From Streptomyces asoensis (GTDB taxonomy: Bacteria; Actinomycetota; Actinomycetes; Streptomycetales; Streptomycetaceae), in contig NZ_CP049838.1 in the NCBI RefSeq assembly GCF_013085465.1, positions 5,890,001-5,954,000 of the forward strand: a stretch of 64,000 nucleotides of DNA, given 5' to 3'. Position numbers and translations under genes: made by a program. Positions 26,470 to 37,582 of the stretch are shown here, piece by piece. The number at the start of each line of letters is the position of its first letter. Within the stretch, counting starts at the first letter, position 1. The notes under the pieces are model-generated. The model did no database searches. It saw only the letters and a program-made list of their open reading frames with translations, and was not told the DNA's origin.

Positions 26470-27615
26470 CTACGGTTTGGCGAGGGGAGAGACCCCCGCC
26501 TCCGGAGCGGGGGCGCCGGAGACGGCGGGGACGCCAGAGGCGGCCGCGCCATCGGAGACGCCGGACGCGGCGGTGACGCCGGAGACTGCCGCGCTGCCGG
26601 GGACGCCGGATGCCACGCTCTCCGCCTCCCGAACGGCGCCGGTCGCGCCCGTCGCCCCGGTTGCCCCCGTCGCGCCAGGCACCGTGGACTTGCTCTCGGT
26701 GATCGCGGGGCCGAGCGTGCGGGCCGCCCGGCGTGAGGTGCGCAGCGCGTCGCCGGTGAGCAGCACCAGCGCCAGCCACACCAGCGCGAACCCGGCCCAG
26801 CGCTCGAGGGGCATGGCCTCGCCGAAGTAGAGGACGCCGAGCAGGAACTGGAAGACCGGCGCCAGGTACTGGAGCAGCCCCAGCGTGGACAGCGGCACGC
26901 GGATCGCCGCCGCGCCGAAGCAGACGAGGGGGAGCGCGGTGACGAGGCCGGTGGAGGCGAGCAGGACCGCGTGTCCGGTGCCCTCGGTCGCGAAGGTGAG
27001 GCCGCCGTGCGCGGACAGCCACAGCAGGTAGCCCAGCGCGGGCAGGAACTGGATGGCGGTCTCGGCGGCCAGCGACTCGACCCCGCCGAGGTTGACCTTC
27101 TTCTTCACCAGCCCGTAGGTGGCGAAGGAGAAGGCGAGGGTGAGGGAGATCCACGGCGGGCGGCCGTAGCCGATGGTCAGGACCAGCACCGCCGAGAAGC
27201 CGACGCCGACCGCCGCCCACTGCACGGGCCGCAGCCGTTCCTTGAGGATCAGTACCCCCATGGCGATGGTGACCAGCGGGTTGATGAAGTACCCGAGGGA
27301 CGCCTCGACGACGTGGCCGCTGTTCACGGCCCAGATGTAGACGCCCCAGTTCACGGTGATGACGGCCGCGGCGATCACGACGAGCCCGAGCCGGCGCGGC
27401 TGCCGCAGCAGCTCACCGGCCCACGCCCAACGCCGTACGACGAGCAGCGCGACGGCGACGAAGGCGAGGGACCACACCATGCGATGGGCGAGGATCTCGG
27501 TCGCCCCGGCCGGCTTGAGCAGGGGCCAGAAGAGGGGGACCAGCCCCCACATCCCGTACGCCGCGAGACCGTTCAGCAGGCCTGTCCGGCCTTCACTCTT
27601 CGACGTCCCGGCCAC
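26470..27615 (-). CDS. rarD: EamA-family transporter RarD
   Basis: A 381-residue inner-membrane protein with ten helices (about 12-305) in two EamA repeats. 'GLLNGLAAYGMWGLVPLFW' at the start, 'NWGVYIWAVNSGHVVEASLGY' and 'FINPLVTIAMGVLILKERL' are typical of RarD. Substrate uncertain (amino acids or drugs in relatives). The GTG at 27615 follows AAGGAGGGG; upstream frame extension has no ribosome site. Unusual: residues about 310-381 form an Ala/Ser/Gly/Val-rich tail with four collagen-like GAT triplets, absent from most RarD proteins. Confidence 0.88.
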   Translation of the reverse strand: MAGTSKSEGRTGLLNGLAAYGMWGLVPLFWPLLKPAGATEILAHRMVWSLAFVAVALLVVRRWAWAGELLRQPRRLGLVVIAAAVITVNWGVYIWAVNSGHVVEASLGYFINPLVTIAMGVLILKERLRPVQWAAVGVGFSAVLVLTIGYGRPPWISLTLAFSFATYGLVKKKVNLGGVESLAAETAIQFLPALGYLLWLSAHGGLTFATEGTGHAVLLASTGLVTALPLVCFGAAAIRVPLSTLGLLQYLAPVFQFLLGVLYFGEAMPLERWAGFALVWLALVLLTGDALRTSRRAARTLGPAITESKSTVPGATGATGATGATGAVREAESVASGVPGSAAVSGVTAASGVSDGAAASGVPAVSGAPAPEAGVSPLAKP

Positions 27616-27755
27616 GGGGCCCCTCCTTCTCACGTCAGGCATGCGTGGACGAAGGTAACGCCGAGCACCCCTGTCTGTCATGTCCGTATCGCCATACGGT
27701 CATGACAGGCAGGGGTGGCGTGGTGCGGGGCGGCGCGAGGGCCCTCGGGGGAGTG

Positions 27756-28610
<855 letters not shown>

Positions 28611-28677
28611 GGCTCAGAACTCCTAGTGGGGGCTGCGGGTCTGCCACCGACCCTAGGAGAAGCACTAACCAAGCGAA

Positions 28678-28702
28678 AGTACCCACTTTGAAGTAAGGTA
28701 CT
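28678..28702. promoter_or_regulatory. Palindromic operator between quinone reductase and HxlR regulator
   Basis: Outer arms AGTACC (28678-28683) and GGTACT (28697-28702) enclose an inner near-palindrome ACTTTGAAGT. It lies in the divergent spacer just before the regulator start at 28706, so binding would block the regulator and probably both promoters. It is the expected site for a dimeric winged-helix HxlR protein. Confidence 0.6.
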
Positions 28703-28705
28703 GGC

Positions 28706-29113
28706 ATGGCAGTAAGCATGCAGGTGGGAACGGCCGAAGCAGAAGGCATGTGTCCTCACCGACTCGTCCTCGAACATGTCACCAGCCGCTGGGGTGTCCT
28801 GGTGCTGATCGAGCTGCTCGACCGCTCGCACCGGTTCAGCGAGCTGCGCCGGGCGATCGGCGGGGTGGGCCGGCCGGTCAGCGAGAAGATGCTCACCCAG
28901 ACCCTCCAGACCCTCGAACGCGACGGCCTGGTGCACCGCGACGCCAAGCCGGTCATCCCGCCGCGCGTCGACTACTCCCTGACCGACCTCGGCAGGGAGG
29001 CGGCCGAGCAGGTGCGCGCGCTCGCCCTGTGGACGCACACCCGGATGCCGGACGTGGAGCAGGCCCGCCGGACATACGACGAGGCCCGGGAACTCCGCTC
29101 CCGGGCCTCGTGA
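28706..29113 (+). CDS. HxlR-family redox-type transcriptional regulator (QorR-like)
   Basis: A 135-residue winged-helix protein. Its single cysteine, C16 in EGMCPHRLVLEHV, sits at the position of the redox-sensing Cys in YodB, HypR and QorR. 'SRWGVLVLIELLDRSHRFSEL' and 'VSEKMLTQTLQTLERDGLVHR' form the DNA-binding core, and 'PPRVDYSLTDLG' the wing. It probably represses itself and the divergent quinone reductase until the cysteine reacts with quinones or oxidants. The start lies within four bases of the palindrome, so autoregulation is likely. The leader is extremely short. Confidence 0.88.
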   Translation: MAVSMQVGTAEAEGMCPHRLVLEHVTSRWGVLVLIELLDRSHRFSELRRAIGGVGRPVSEKMLTQTLQTLERDGLVHRDAKPVIPPRVDYSLTDLGREAAEQVRALALWTHTRMPDVEQARRTYDEARELRSRAS

Positions 29114-29126
29114 ACCACTCCGCGCC

Positions 29127-30198
29127 TCAGCCGACGACCGTCCAGGTGTCCCCGCCCGCCAGCAGCGCCCCCAGATCGCCCTTGCCGTGCTGCTCGATCG
29201 CCGCGTCCAGCTGATCCGCCAGCTGAGTGTCGTAGACCTGCCGTTCGACCGAGCGCAGTACGCCGATCGGCGTGTGGTGCAGGGTGTCCGGGTCGGCCAG
29301 CCGGGACAGCGCGAAGGCGGTGGTCGGGGACGCGGCGTGCGCGTCGTGGACCAGGACGTCCGCCTCGTTCTCCGGGGTCACCGTGACGACCCGGAGATCG
29401 CCGCTCGCCGGGTCGCGCACGACGCCCCGCGCGCGTTCCGCCCCGAACCGGATCGGCTGCCCGTGCTCGAGCCGGATCAGCGCCTCCTCGGCCGACTGCC
29501 GGTCCTTCAACGCCTCGAACGCGCCGTCGTTGAAGATGTTGCAGTTCTGGTAGATCTCGACCAGCGCCGTGCCGGGGTGGGCGGCGGCCTGGCGCAGCAC
29601 CTCCGTCAGATGCTTGCGGTCGGAGTCGATGGTGCGCGCCACGAACGACGCCTCCGCGCCGAGCGCCAGCGACACCGGGTTGAAGGGCGCGTCCAGCGAG
29701 CCCATCGGCGTCGACTTGGTGATCTTGCCGATTTCCGAGGTGGGCGAGTACTGGCCCTTGGTGAGCCCGTAGATCCGGTTGTTGAACAGCAGGATCTTCA
29801 GGTTCACGTTCCGCCGCAGCGCGTGGATCAGATGGTTGCCGCCGATGGACAGCGCGTCGCCGTCGCCCGTGACCACCCACACGCTCAGGTCCCGCCGGGA
29901 GGCGGCGAGGCCGGTCGCGATGGCCGGCGCCCGACCGTGGATGGAGTGCATGCCGTACGTGTTCATGTAGTACGGGAAGCGCGACGAGCAGCCGATGCCC
30001 GACACGAAGACGATGTTCTCCTTGGCCAGCCCCAGCTCCGGCATGAAGCCCTGAACGGCCGCCAGGATCGCGTAGTCACCGCAGCCGGGGCACCAGCGCA
30101 CTTCCTGATCGGACTTGAAGTCCTTCATGGACTGGCGGGCCACGGCCTTGGGGACGAGCGAGAGCGCCTCGATCGTGCCCGTGCCTTCCGTCGAGGTC

Positions 30199-30206
<8 letters not shown>
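29127..30206 (-). CDS. korB: 2-oxoacid:ferredoxin oxidoreductase, beta subunit
   Basis: A 359-residue thiamine-diphosphate subunit. CPGCGDY (near residue 39) carries iron-sulfur ligands, 'GDGDALSIGGNHLIH' is the TPP-Mg motif, and 'LLFNNRIYGLTKGQYSPT' completes it. With the alpha subunit it oxidatively decarboxylates a 2-oxoacid (2-oxoglutarate is most likely for this two-subunit type) to the acyl-CoA and reduces ferredoxin. The ATG at 30206 overlaps the alpha stop by eight bases, with AAGGAGG upstream. It ends the two-gene operon and converges with the HxlR gene. Confidence 0.94.
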
Positions 30207-32136
<1,930 letters not shown>

Positions 32137-32208
32137 TGAACTGGACCTCCCTCGAGGTGGCTGTCCCGGAGGGCCTTCCCAAAGACCGTCCACGGATCAA
32201 CCCTACGT

Positions 32209-32229
32209 CTGTAAGGGTCGCCTTACCTC
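32209..32229. promoter_or_regulatory. Inverted repeat upstream of korA, partly iron-box-like
   Basis: GTAAGG (32211-32216) and CCTTAC (32221-32226) around GTCG, about 75-90 bases before korA. Read on the - strand, AGGTAAGGCGACCCTTA shares roughly 12 of 19 positions with the DmdR1/IdeR iron-box consensus as I remember it. The match is partial, so the regulator is unproven. The remaining spacer (32230-32396) shows no gene. Confidence 0.35.
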
Positions 32230-32396
32230 GGCCATTCGTATGACGGTCGCTGTCCCGAGACGGCCCGGCACCCCCGCTTTTCATGATTTCCCGCCGCCCG
32301 GCGTGATTCCGGTAGACGCTCCGGATCACACCACGGTTCTCCACCACCTGTTCGCCGCCTCCACCGAGACTCGACGAAAGGCACAGTGCCAGCTCG

Positions 32397-33056
32397 CTAC
32401 GAATTGAGATAGGTGAGGACCGCCAGTACCCGGCGGTGATCCCCGTCACTCGGCGACAGGCCCAGTTTCAGGAAGATGTTGCTGACGTGCTTCTCCACGG
32501 CCCCGTCGCTGACGACCAGCTGCCGGGCGATCGCGGAGTTCGTCCGCCCCTCGGCCATCAGCCCCAGGACCTCCCGCTCCCGCGGGGTGAGCCCGGCCAG
32601 CACATCCTGCTTCCGGCTCCGCCCGAGCAGCTGCGCGACGACCTCCGGATCGAGGGCGGTACCGCCCTGCGCGACCCGCACCACGGCGTCCACGAACTCC
32701 CGCACCTCTGCCACACGATCCTTGAGCAGATACCCGACCCCGCGACTGGAACCGGCCAACAGTTCGGTGGCGTACCTCTCCTCCACGTACTGCGACAACA
32801 CCAGCACCCCGAGCCCGGGATACGCCTTGCGCAGCTGTACGGCGGCCCGCACCCCCTCGTCCGTGTGGGTCGGCGGCATACGCACGTCCGCCACGACGAC
32901 ATCGGGCAGCGCGCCCTCGTCGCCGAGCTCCGTAATGGTCTTGACCAGAGCGTCCGCATCCCCGACCCCGGCCACCACCTCATGCCCCCGGTCGGTCAGC
33001 AACCGGGTCAGCCCCTCCCTCAACAGCACCGAATCCTCGGCGATGACCACCCGCAC
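32397..33056 (-). CDS. NarL/FixJ-type response regulator
   Basis: A 219-residue two-component output protein. The receiver domain (1-125) has the acidic pair E7/D8, phospho-acceptor D57 in VVVADVRMPP, and K112 in GYLLKDRV. The LuxR-type HTH (about 150-212) reads 'LTPREREVLGLMAEGRTNSAIA' onward. The GTG at 33056 has GGAGG five bases upstream; GTG 33068 is an alternative with GGGGGG. It is downstream of two sensor kinase genes on the same strand and divergent from the nuo operon beyond them. The targets are not evident. Confidence 0.9.
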   Translation of the reverse strand: MRVVIAEDSVLLREGLTRLLTDRGHEVVAGVGDADALVKTITELGDEGALPDVVVADVRMPPTHTDEGVRAAVQLRKAYPGLGVLVLSQYVEERYATELLAGSSRGVGYLLKDRVAEVREFVDAVVRVAQGGTALDPEVVAQLLGRSRKQDVLAGLTPREREVLGLMAEGRTNSAIARQLVVSDGAVEKHVSNIFLKLGLSPSDGDHRRVLAVLTYLNS

Positions 33057-33419
33057 CCTGTCCTCCACGATCCTCGGCCCCCCAGCCGTCCACCCGTTGG
33101 TAGAACCAGTCAAGCATTCCAGCAACAGGCCCGTCTGCACCCGCCAAGCAGCCCGACCACGACAAGGACGGCGCGAATGAGGCCTTGACCCACCCGGTTT
33201 CGGCCTCGGGAGGAATCACGGGCGGACACGGCGCGACGACAACCAGCCCGCCCGGGCCCAACCCCGGACGGGCGAGTGCGAAGACGAGACCCGTTCAGGG
33301 CCGGTATCGGAAGCCGGGGCTGGGGCCCGGGGGCCGGGAGGGGGGCTGGGAGGGGGGCTGGGGGCGGTAGCCCCCAGGTATGGGAAGGGTAGGGGCGGCG
33401 GGGGCGAGAACGCTCCCGC
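33057..33419. other. Gene-free spacer with G-run tract and hairpin
   Basis: Separates the first kinase stop from the response-regulator start. The + strand between about 33313 and 33375 has at least eight runs of three or more G, a potential G-quadruplex. It ends in a CTGGGGG / CCCCCAG hairpin (33358-33377), which on the - strand could terminate or attenuate transcription leaving the kinase gene. No credible open frame is seen. Confidence 0.6.
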
Positions 33420-34814
33420 TCAGACCCCGCCCCCGCGCCAGGGCAACTCCGCGGTGACCCGGGTGGGCCCGCCCGGCGGCGAATCCACCACCAGAATCCC
33501 GTCCACCGCGTCCAACCGCCCCGCGAGCCCGGCCAACCCCGACCCCCCGCCGGAGGCACCCGCTCCGCCCACCCCGTCATCCACCACTTGCAGCATCAAC
33601 CGATCGTCCACCCGCCACACATCGACCGAAGCCGACCGCGCCCCACTGTGCTTGCTGATGTTCTGAAGCAACTCCGAGACGGTGAAGTACGCGATCCCCT
33701 CGATCGCAGGCGCCGGCCGCTCCGCCAGATCCACATCCACCCGTACCGGCACCGTGCAGCGCGAGGCCACGGAGGACAGCGCCGCGTCCAGCCCCCGGTC
33801 GGTCAGGACGGCCGGATGGATCCCGCGCGCCAGGTCCCGCAGTTCCTGCAACGCCGTCTTCACCTCACCGTGCGCCGCGCCCACCATCCGCGCCGCCTCC
33901 CGCGGATCCTCCCGCAGCTTCTCCTTCGCCAGACCCAGATCCATCGCCAGCGCCACCAGCCGCGCCTGCGCCCCGTCGTGCAGATCACGCTCGATGCGCC
34001 GCAGATCGGCGGACGCCGTGTCCACCACGACCCCCCGGTCGGACTCCAGCTCCACCACCCGCGCCCCCAGCGACGACGGCCCGAGCAGCCCGTGCACCAG
34101 CAGCCGGTCCACCGTCGTCAGCGCCCGCACGATCCACGGCGTGGCCAGCGTGATCAACAGGCCCACCAGCGCCGTCACGGTGATCTCGAAGGGGTTGTCG
34201 AGGTAGACGCTGTGCTGCTCGTCGCCGTACAGCTGAAGCCCGCCCTGACCGCCGTACATCGGGAAGACCCAGAACCACAGCGGATACGTCAGCATGGTCC
34301 AGCCGAACGACCACACGGTCACGGCGACGCCGAAGGAGAACACCGCCCACGGAAACTGCACCACCGCGTACAGCGCCTGCCGCCACGACGTTCCGCTCTT
34401 GAGGACGGCGGCCATCCAGGCCATCGCGCCCTTGCCCCGCGGCCGCAGCGGCTCGGGATCGGCGACCTCCAGGCCGAGCAGCCCACGCGCCCGGGCCCGT
34501 TCCAGCGCCCCGAAGCCCCGGCCCGCGGCCAGTCCCGCCGCCAGCACCGGAATGCCGAGGAAGGTCACCAGCAGGCCGGCCCCCAGCGACAGCATCGTGA
34601 TCATGAAGGTGAACAGCACGATGCCGATCGGCAGGCCGAGCAGGACATAGACGAGTTCCCGCCAGTGGCGCGCCGTGAGCGGCTCACGCAGCCCCGTCGG
34701 CAACAGATGGCGTCGCCCACCGTCCCGGTGCCCGTACTCAGGCCCGTACTGGTCATGCCGCCCGTACTGCCCGTACTGGTCATGCCGCCCGTACTGCCCG
34801 TACTGCGTGGCCAT
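33420..34814 (-). CDS. Sensor histidine kinase (HisKA_3), paralogue 1
   Basis: A 464-residue membrane kinase. The head has tandem 'YGQYGRHDQ' repeats (4-26). Residues about 45-245 form a multi-helix sensor domain ('RHWRELVYVLLGLPIG'), followed by the H-box 'RRIERDLHDGAQARLVALAM' with the phospho-histidine, and an ATPase domain ending 'DDGVGGAGASGGGSGLAGL'. The ATG at 34814 precedes the repeat. It shares its whole layout and much sequence with the next gene, a clear tandem duplication. It likely signals to the response regulator at 32397; the signal is unknown. Confidence 0.9.
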   Translation of the reverse strand: MATQYGQYGRHDQYGQYGRHDQYGPEYGHRDGGRRHLLPTGLREPLTARHWRELVYVLLGLPIGIVLFTFMITMLSLGAGLLVTFLGIPVLAAGLAAGRGFGALERARARGLLGLEVADPEPLRPRGKGAMAWMAAVLKSGTSWRQALYAVVQFPWAVFSFGVAVTVWSFGWTMLTYPLWFWVFPMYGGQGGLQLYGDEQHSVYLDNPFEITVTALVGLLITLATPWIVRALTTVDRLLVHGLLGPSSLGARVVELESDRGVVVDTASADLRRIERDLHDGAQARLVALAMDLGLAKEKLREDPREAARMVGAAHGEVKTALQELRDLARGIHPAVLTDRGLDAALSSVASRCTVPVRVDVDLAERPAPAIEGIAYFTVSELLQNISKHSGARSASVDVWRVDDRLMLQVVDDGVGGAGASGGGSGLAGLAGRLDAVDGILVVDSPPGGPTRVTAELPWRGGGV

Positions 34815-35002
34815 CGGCGTCGTCCGTTCTACTCGTCCTGCTCGTCGCGCAGCTGTCGATCCGTACCTCCAACCCTCCTCGGCGGCGAGCCCGTGGACCA
34901 TGGAGTCCGTCGGTGTCTTGGAAGGGGGGTTTTCCCTACCTCCCACGCCCGCCACCCTCCACGCCCTCTATCCGCCCTTACCGCCCTGGCCGCCTGTCCG
35001 CT

Positions 35003-36292
35003 CTATCCGCGGTTTCGCCAGGGCAACTCCGCGGTCACCGTCGTAGGACCCCCCACCGGCGACTCCACGATGAACAGCCCGTCGACGGCGTCCAGCCGCT
35101 CCGCCAGCCCCCGCATCCCCGACCCGCCGTCGAGCCGCGCCCCGCCCCGGCCGTCGTCCCACACCTGGATGAGCAGCCGGTCGTCGGTCCGCCACACGTC
35201 GACCGAGGCCGACCGGGCCGCGCTGTGCTTGCTGACGTTCTGGAGCAGCTCGGAGACGGTGAAGTAGGCGATGCCCTCGATGGCCTGCGCCGGCCGGGAC
35301 GTCAGGTCGGCGGTCACCTTCACCGGCACCGTGCAGCGCGAGGCCACGGAGGACAGTGCCGCGTCCAGCCCCCGGTCGGTCAGGACGGCCGGATGGATCC
35401 CGCGTGCCAGGTCCCGCAGCTCCTGGAGCGCGAGCTTCACCTCGCCGTGCGCCTCCTCCACCATCGCCGCCACGACGTCGTCGGCCTGCCCCTCCAGCAG
35501 CTTCTCCTTCGCCAGGCCCAGCCCCATCGCCAGGTTGACCAGCCGGGCCTGCGCCCCGTCGTGCAGATCGCGCTCGATGCGCCGCAGATCGGCGGCCGCC
35601 GTGTCGACCACGACCCCCCGGTCCGACTCCAGCTCCGCGATCCGCCGCTCCAACTCGTCGGAGGGGGACAGCAGGGCCCGCACCATCGCCCGGTCCGCGT
35701 TGGTCAGCCCGCGCGCCAGGAACGGCAGCACCGGCCACAGCACGAACAGCGAGGGAACGACCACGCTGAACGTCAGGACTCCCCAGGGCAGCCGGATGAG
35801 GTCGTACAGCACCGTGCGCCAGGCCACCGGGTCCTTCAACGCCAGCCACAGCCGCTGGAAGAGACCGCCCGCCCTGCGCAGCGGCAGCGGGCTCGGCTCG
35901 TCGATGCGCACCCCGAGCAGCAGACGCGCCCGCCCCCGCTCGAACCGGCCCATCAGCCGCGCCCCGGCCAGCCCGAGCGCGAGCAGCGGGAACCCGACCA
36001 CGGTGACGGTCATCGCGGCGCCGGTGACGATCACCGTCATCACATAGGTGAACCCGATCAACGACATCGGCAGGTTCGTCAGAAGGTGCGTGATCTCCTT
36101 CCACGTCTGCGGGTCGTAGGCGAGACGGGCCGGAGGCAGCCGGTCGTCGTCCCGCCCGGCCGTGCCCGGCCCAGCGGTCGTGAGGGGGGCGGCTCTCGGG
36201 TGGGAGCCGCCCGGCTGAAAGCCGTCCGGGTGGGTACCCCCCTTGTCGGAGTTGTTCGGGTCGGAGGCGGATCGGCTGGCGGAAGCGGTCAT
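35003..36292 (-). CDS. Sensor histidine kinase (HisKA_3), paralogue 2
   Basis: A 429-residue kinase with a Pro/Gly/Asp-rich head (1-60), a sensor domain of about five helices ('WKEITHLLTNLPMSLIGFTY'), the same H-box 'RRIERDLHDGAQARLVNLAM', and an ATPase domain with 'WDDGRGGARLDGGSGMRGLAE'. It is nearly collinear with paralogue 1 from the H-box to the end, and diverges in the head and sensor region. The 188-base spacer between the two kinases holds no gene. It is transcribed divergently from nuoA, so its promoter abuts that of the respiratory operon. Confidence 0.9.
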   Translation of the reverse strand: MTASASRSASDPNNSDKGGTHPDGFQPGGSHPRAAPLTTAGPGTAGRDDDRLPPARLAYDPQTWKEITHLLTNLPMSLIGFTYVMTVIVTGAAMTVTVVGFPLLALGLAGARLMGRFERGRARLLLGVRIDEPSPLPLRRAGGLFQRLWLALKDPVAWRTVLYDLIRLPWGVLTFSVVVPSLFVLWPVLPFLARGLTNADRAMVRALLSPSDELERRIAELESDRGVVVDTAAADLRRIERDLHDGAQARLVNLAMGLGLAKEKLLEGQADDVVAAMVEEAHGEVKLALQELRDLARGIHPAVLTDRGLDAALSSVASRCTVPVKVTADLTSRPAQAIEGIAYFTVSELLQNVSKHSAARSASVDVWRTDDRLLIQVWDDGRGGARLDGGSGMRGLAERLDAVDGLFIVESPVGGPTTVTAELPWRNRG

Positions 36293-36394
36293 ATGGGCTA
36301 GCCTGCCGCGCCGCACGGCGCCGCGCCATGAGGTCTGCTGCCTTCCTCGACCGGGGGAAAACCCCCGCCCCGCAAGACGAGGCGTGACGGGCTG

Positions 36395-36423
36395 CTTACC
36401 GTCCCTTTATCAGGGCCTAGACT
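36395..36423 (+). promoter_or_regulatory. Candidate promoter of the nuo operon
   Basis: CTTACC (36395-36400) and TAGACT (36418-36423) are spaced by 17 bases, about 70 bases before the nuoA GTG. The -10 is good for Streptomyces and the -35 only fair. The hairpin-prone sequence 36301-36350 lies between this and the divergent kinase. Confidence 0.4.
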
Positions 36424-36491
36424 CCCGTGCGTACAGATCGTCGAACGGGCCTGTCGTCGAAGAGACTGAGGTCAGGGAGCGAGGGACGGGC

Positions 36492-36899
36492 GTGCGGGAA
36501 CGGACCGTCGATGTCGCGGCGGATTTCGCGGCGGACTACTTCCAGTCCTACTCCGTCGTCGGGCTGCTCGCCGTCGTCGGCGTGCTGTTCGTCGCGGTGG
36601 CCTTCGGCGCCGGGCGCCTGCTGCGCCCGGTGGTCCCCACCCCGGAGAAGCTCCTGACGTACGAGTGCGGCGTCGACCCCGTGGGCGAGGGCTGGGCCCA
36701 CACCCAGGTCCGCTACTACGTCTACGCCTTCCTCTACGTGATCTTCGCGGTCGACTCGATCTTCCTCTTCCCCTGGGCGACGGTCTTCGCGGCCCCCGGC
36801 TACGGCGCGACCACGCTCGTGGAGATGTTCATCTTCCTCGGCTTCCTGGCCGTGGGCCTGCTGTACGCCTATAAGAAGGGCGTCCTGACATGGATGTGA
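36492..36899 (+). CDS. nuoA: Complex I subunit NuoA
   Basis: A 135-residue membrane subunit with three helices (about 16-38, 77-100, 108-128). '[16 protein letters not shown]' matches the conserved loop (YECG) that lies near the quinone site. The GTG at 36492 follows GAGGG. It starts a ten-gene operon in which every gene overlaps or nearly touches the next; nuoB begins ten bases before this stop. The cluster resembles the second, incomplete nuo cluster that I recall from S. coelicolor. Confidence 0.94.
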   Translation: MRERTVDVAADFAADYFQSYSVVGLLAVVGVLFVAVAFGAGRLLRPVVPTPEKLLTYECGVDPVGEGWAHTQVRYYVYAFLYVIFAVDSIFLFPWATVFAAPGYGATTLVEMFIFLGFLAVGLLYAYKKGVLTWM

Positions 36900-37582
36900 C
36901 GCCGAAAGTGAATGCGCCGGAACAGCCGCAACAGCCGGACCAGGTGCCCTCGGTGCCTTCGGAACCCGTTCCGCTGCCGGAGCCGAAGCGCCTGGGCACC
37001 CTGGCTCGCCTTGCCCCGGAGCCGATGAAGGTGATCCTGAACTGGGGCCGCCGCTATTCGCTCTGGGTCTTCAACTTCGGCCTCGCCTGCTGCGCGATCG
37101 AGTTCATCGCCGCGTCGATGGCCCGCCACGACTTCATCCGCCTCGGTGTCATCCCCTTCGCGCCGGGCCCTCGCCAGGCCGACCTGATGGTCGTCTCCGG
37201 CACGGTCACGGACAAGATGGCGCCGGCCGTGAAGCGCCTCTACGAGCAGATGCCCGAGCCGAAGTACGTCATCTCCTTCGGCGCGTGCAGCAACTGCGGC
37301 GGCCCCTACTGGGACTCGTACTCGGTGACGAAGGGCGTCGACCAGATCATCCCGGTGGACGTGTACGTGCCGGGCTGCCCGCCGCGCCCGGAGGCGCTTC
37401 TCCAGGGCATCCTCAAGCTCCAGGAGAAGATCGCCCGGGAGTCCCTGCACGAGCGCTACGGCCCGACCCCGTCCCGCCCGGCCGTCTCCCGCCCCTCGCC
37501 GGCGGCCCTTCAGAGCGACCTGGTGCGGCCCCCGGCCGCCGAGTCCCCCACGGCGCCGGCGCCATCGGGGGAGGGCCGATGA
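36890..37582 (+). CDS. nuoB: Complex I subunit NuoB
   Basis: A 230-residue peripheral-arm subunit carrying iron-sulfur cluster N2. All four expected ligands are present: the tandem pair C67-C68 in [10 protein letters not shown]133 in GACSNCGG, and C163 in VPGCPPRPE, so electron transfer to quinone is chemically possible. The tail from about 185 is Pro/Ala-rich. It overlaps nuoA by ten bases and nuoC by ATGA. Confidence 0.95.
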   Translation: MDVTPKVNAPEQPQQPDQVPSVPSEPVPLPEPKRLGTLARLAPEPMKVILNWGRRYSLWVFNFGLACCAIEFIAASMARHDFIRLGVIPFAPGPRQADLMVVSGTVTDKMAPAVKRLYEQMPEPKYVISFGACSNCGGPYWDSYSVTKGVDQIIPVDVYVPGCPPRPEALLQGILKLQEKIARESLHERYGPTPSRPAVSRPSPAALQSDLVRPPAAESPTAPAPSGEGR

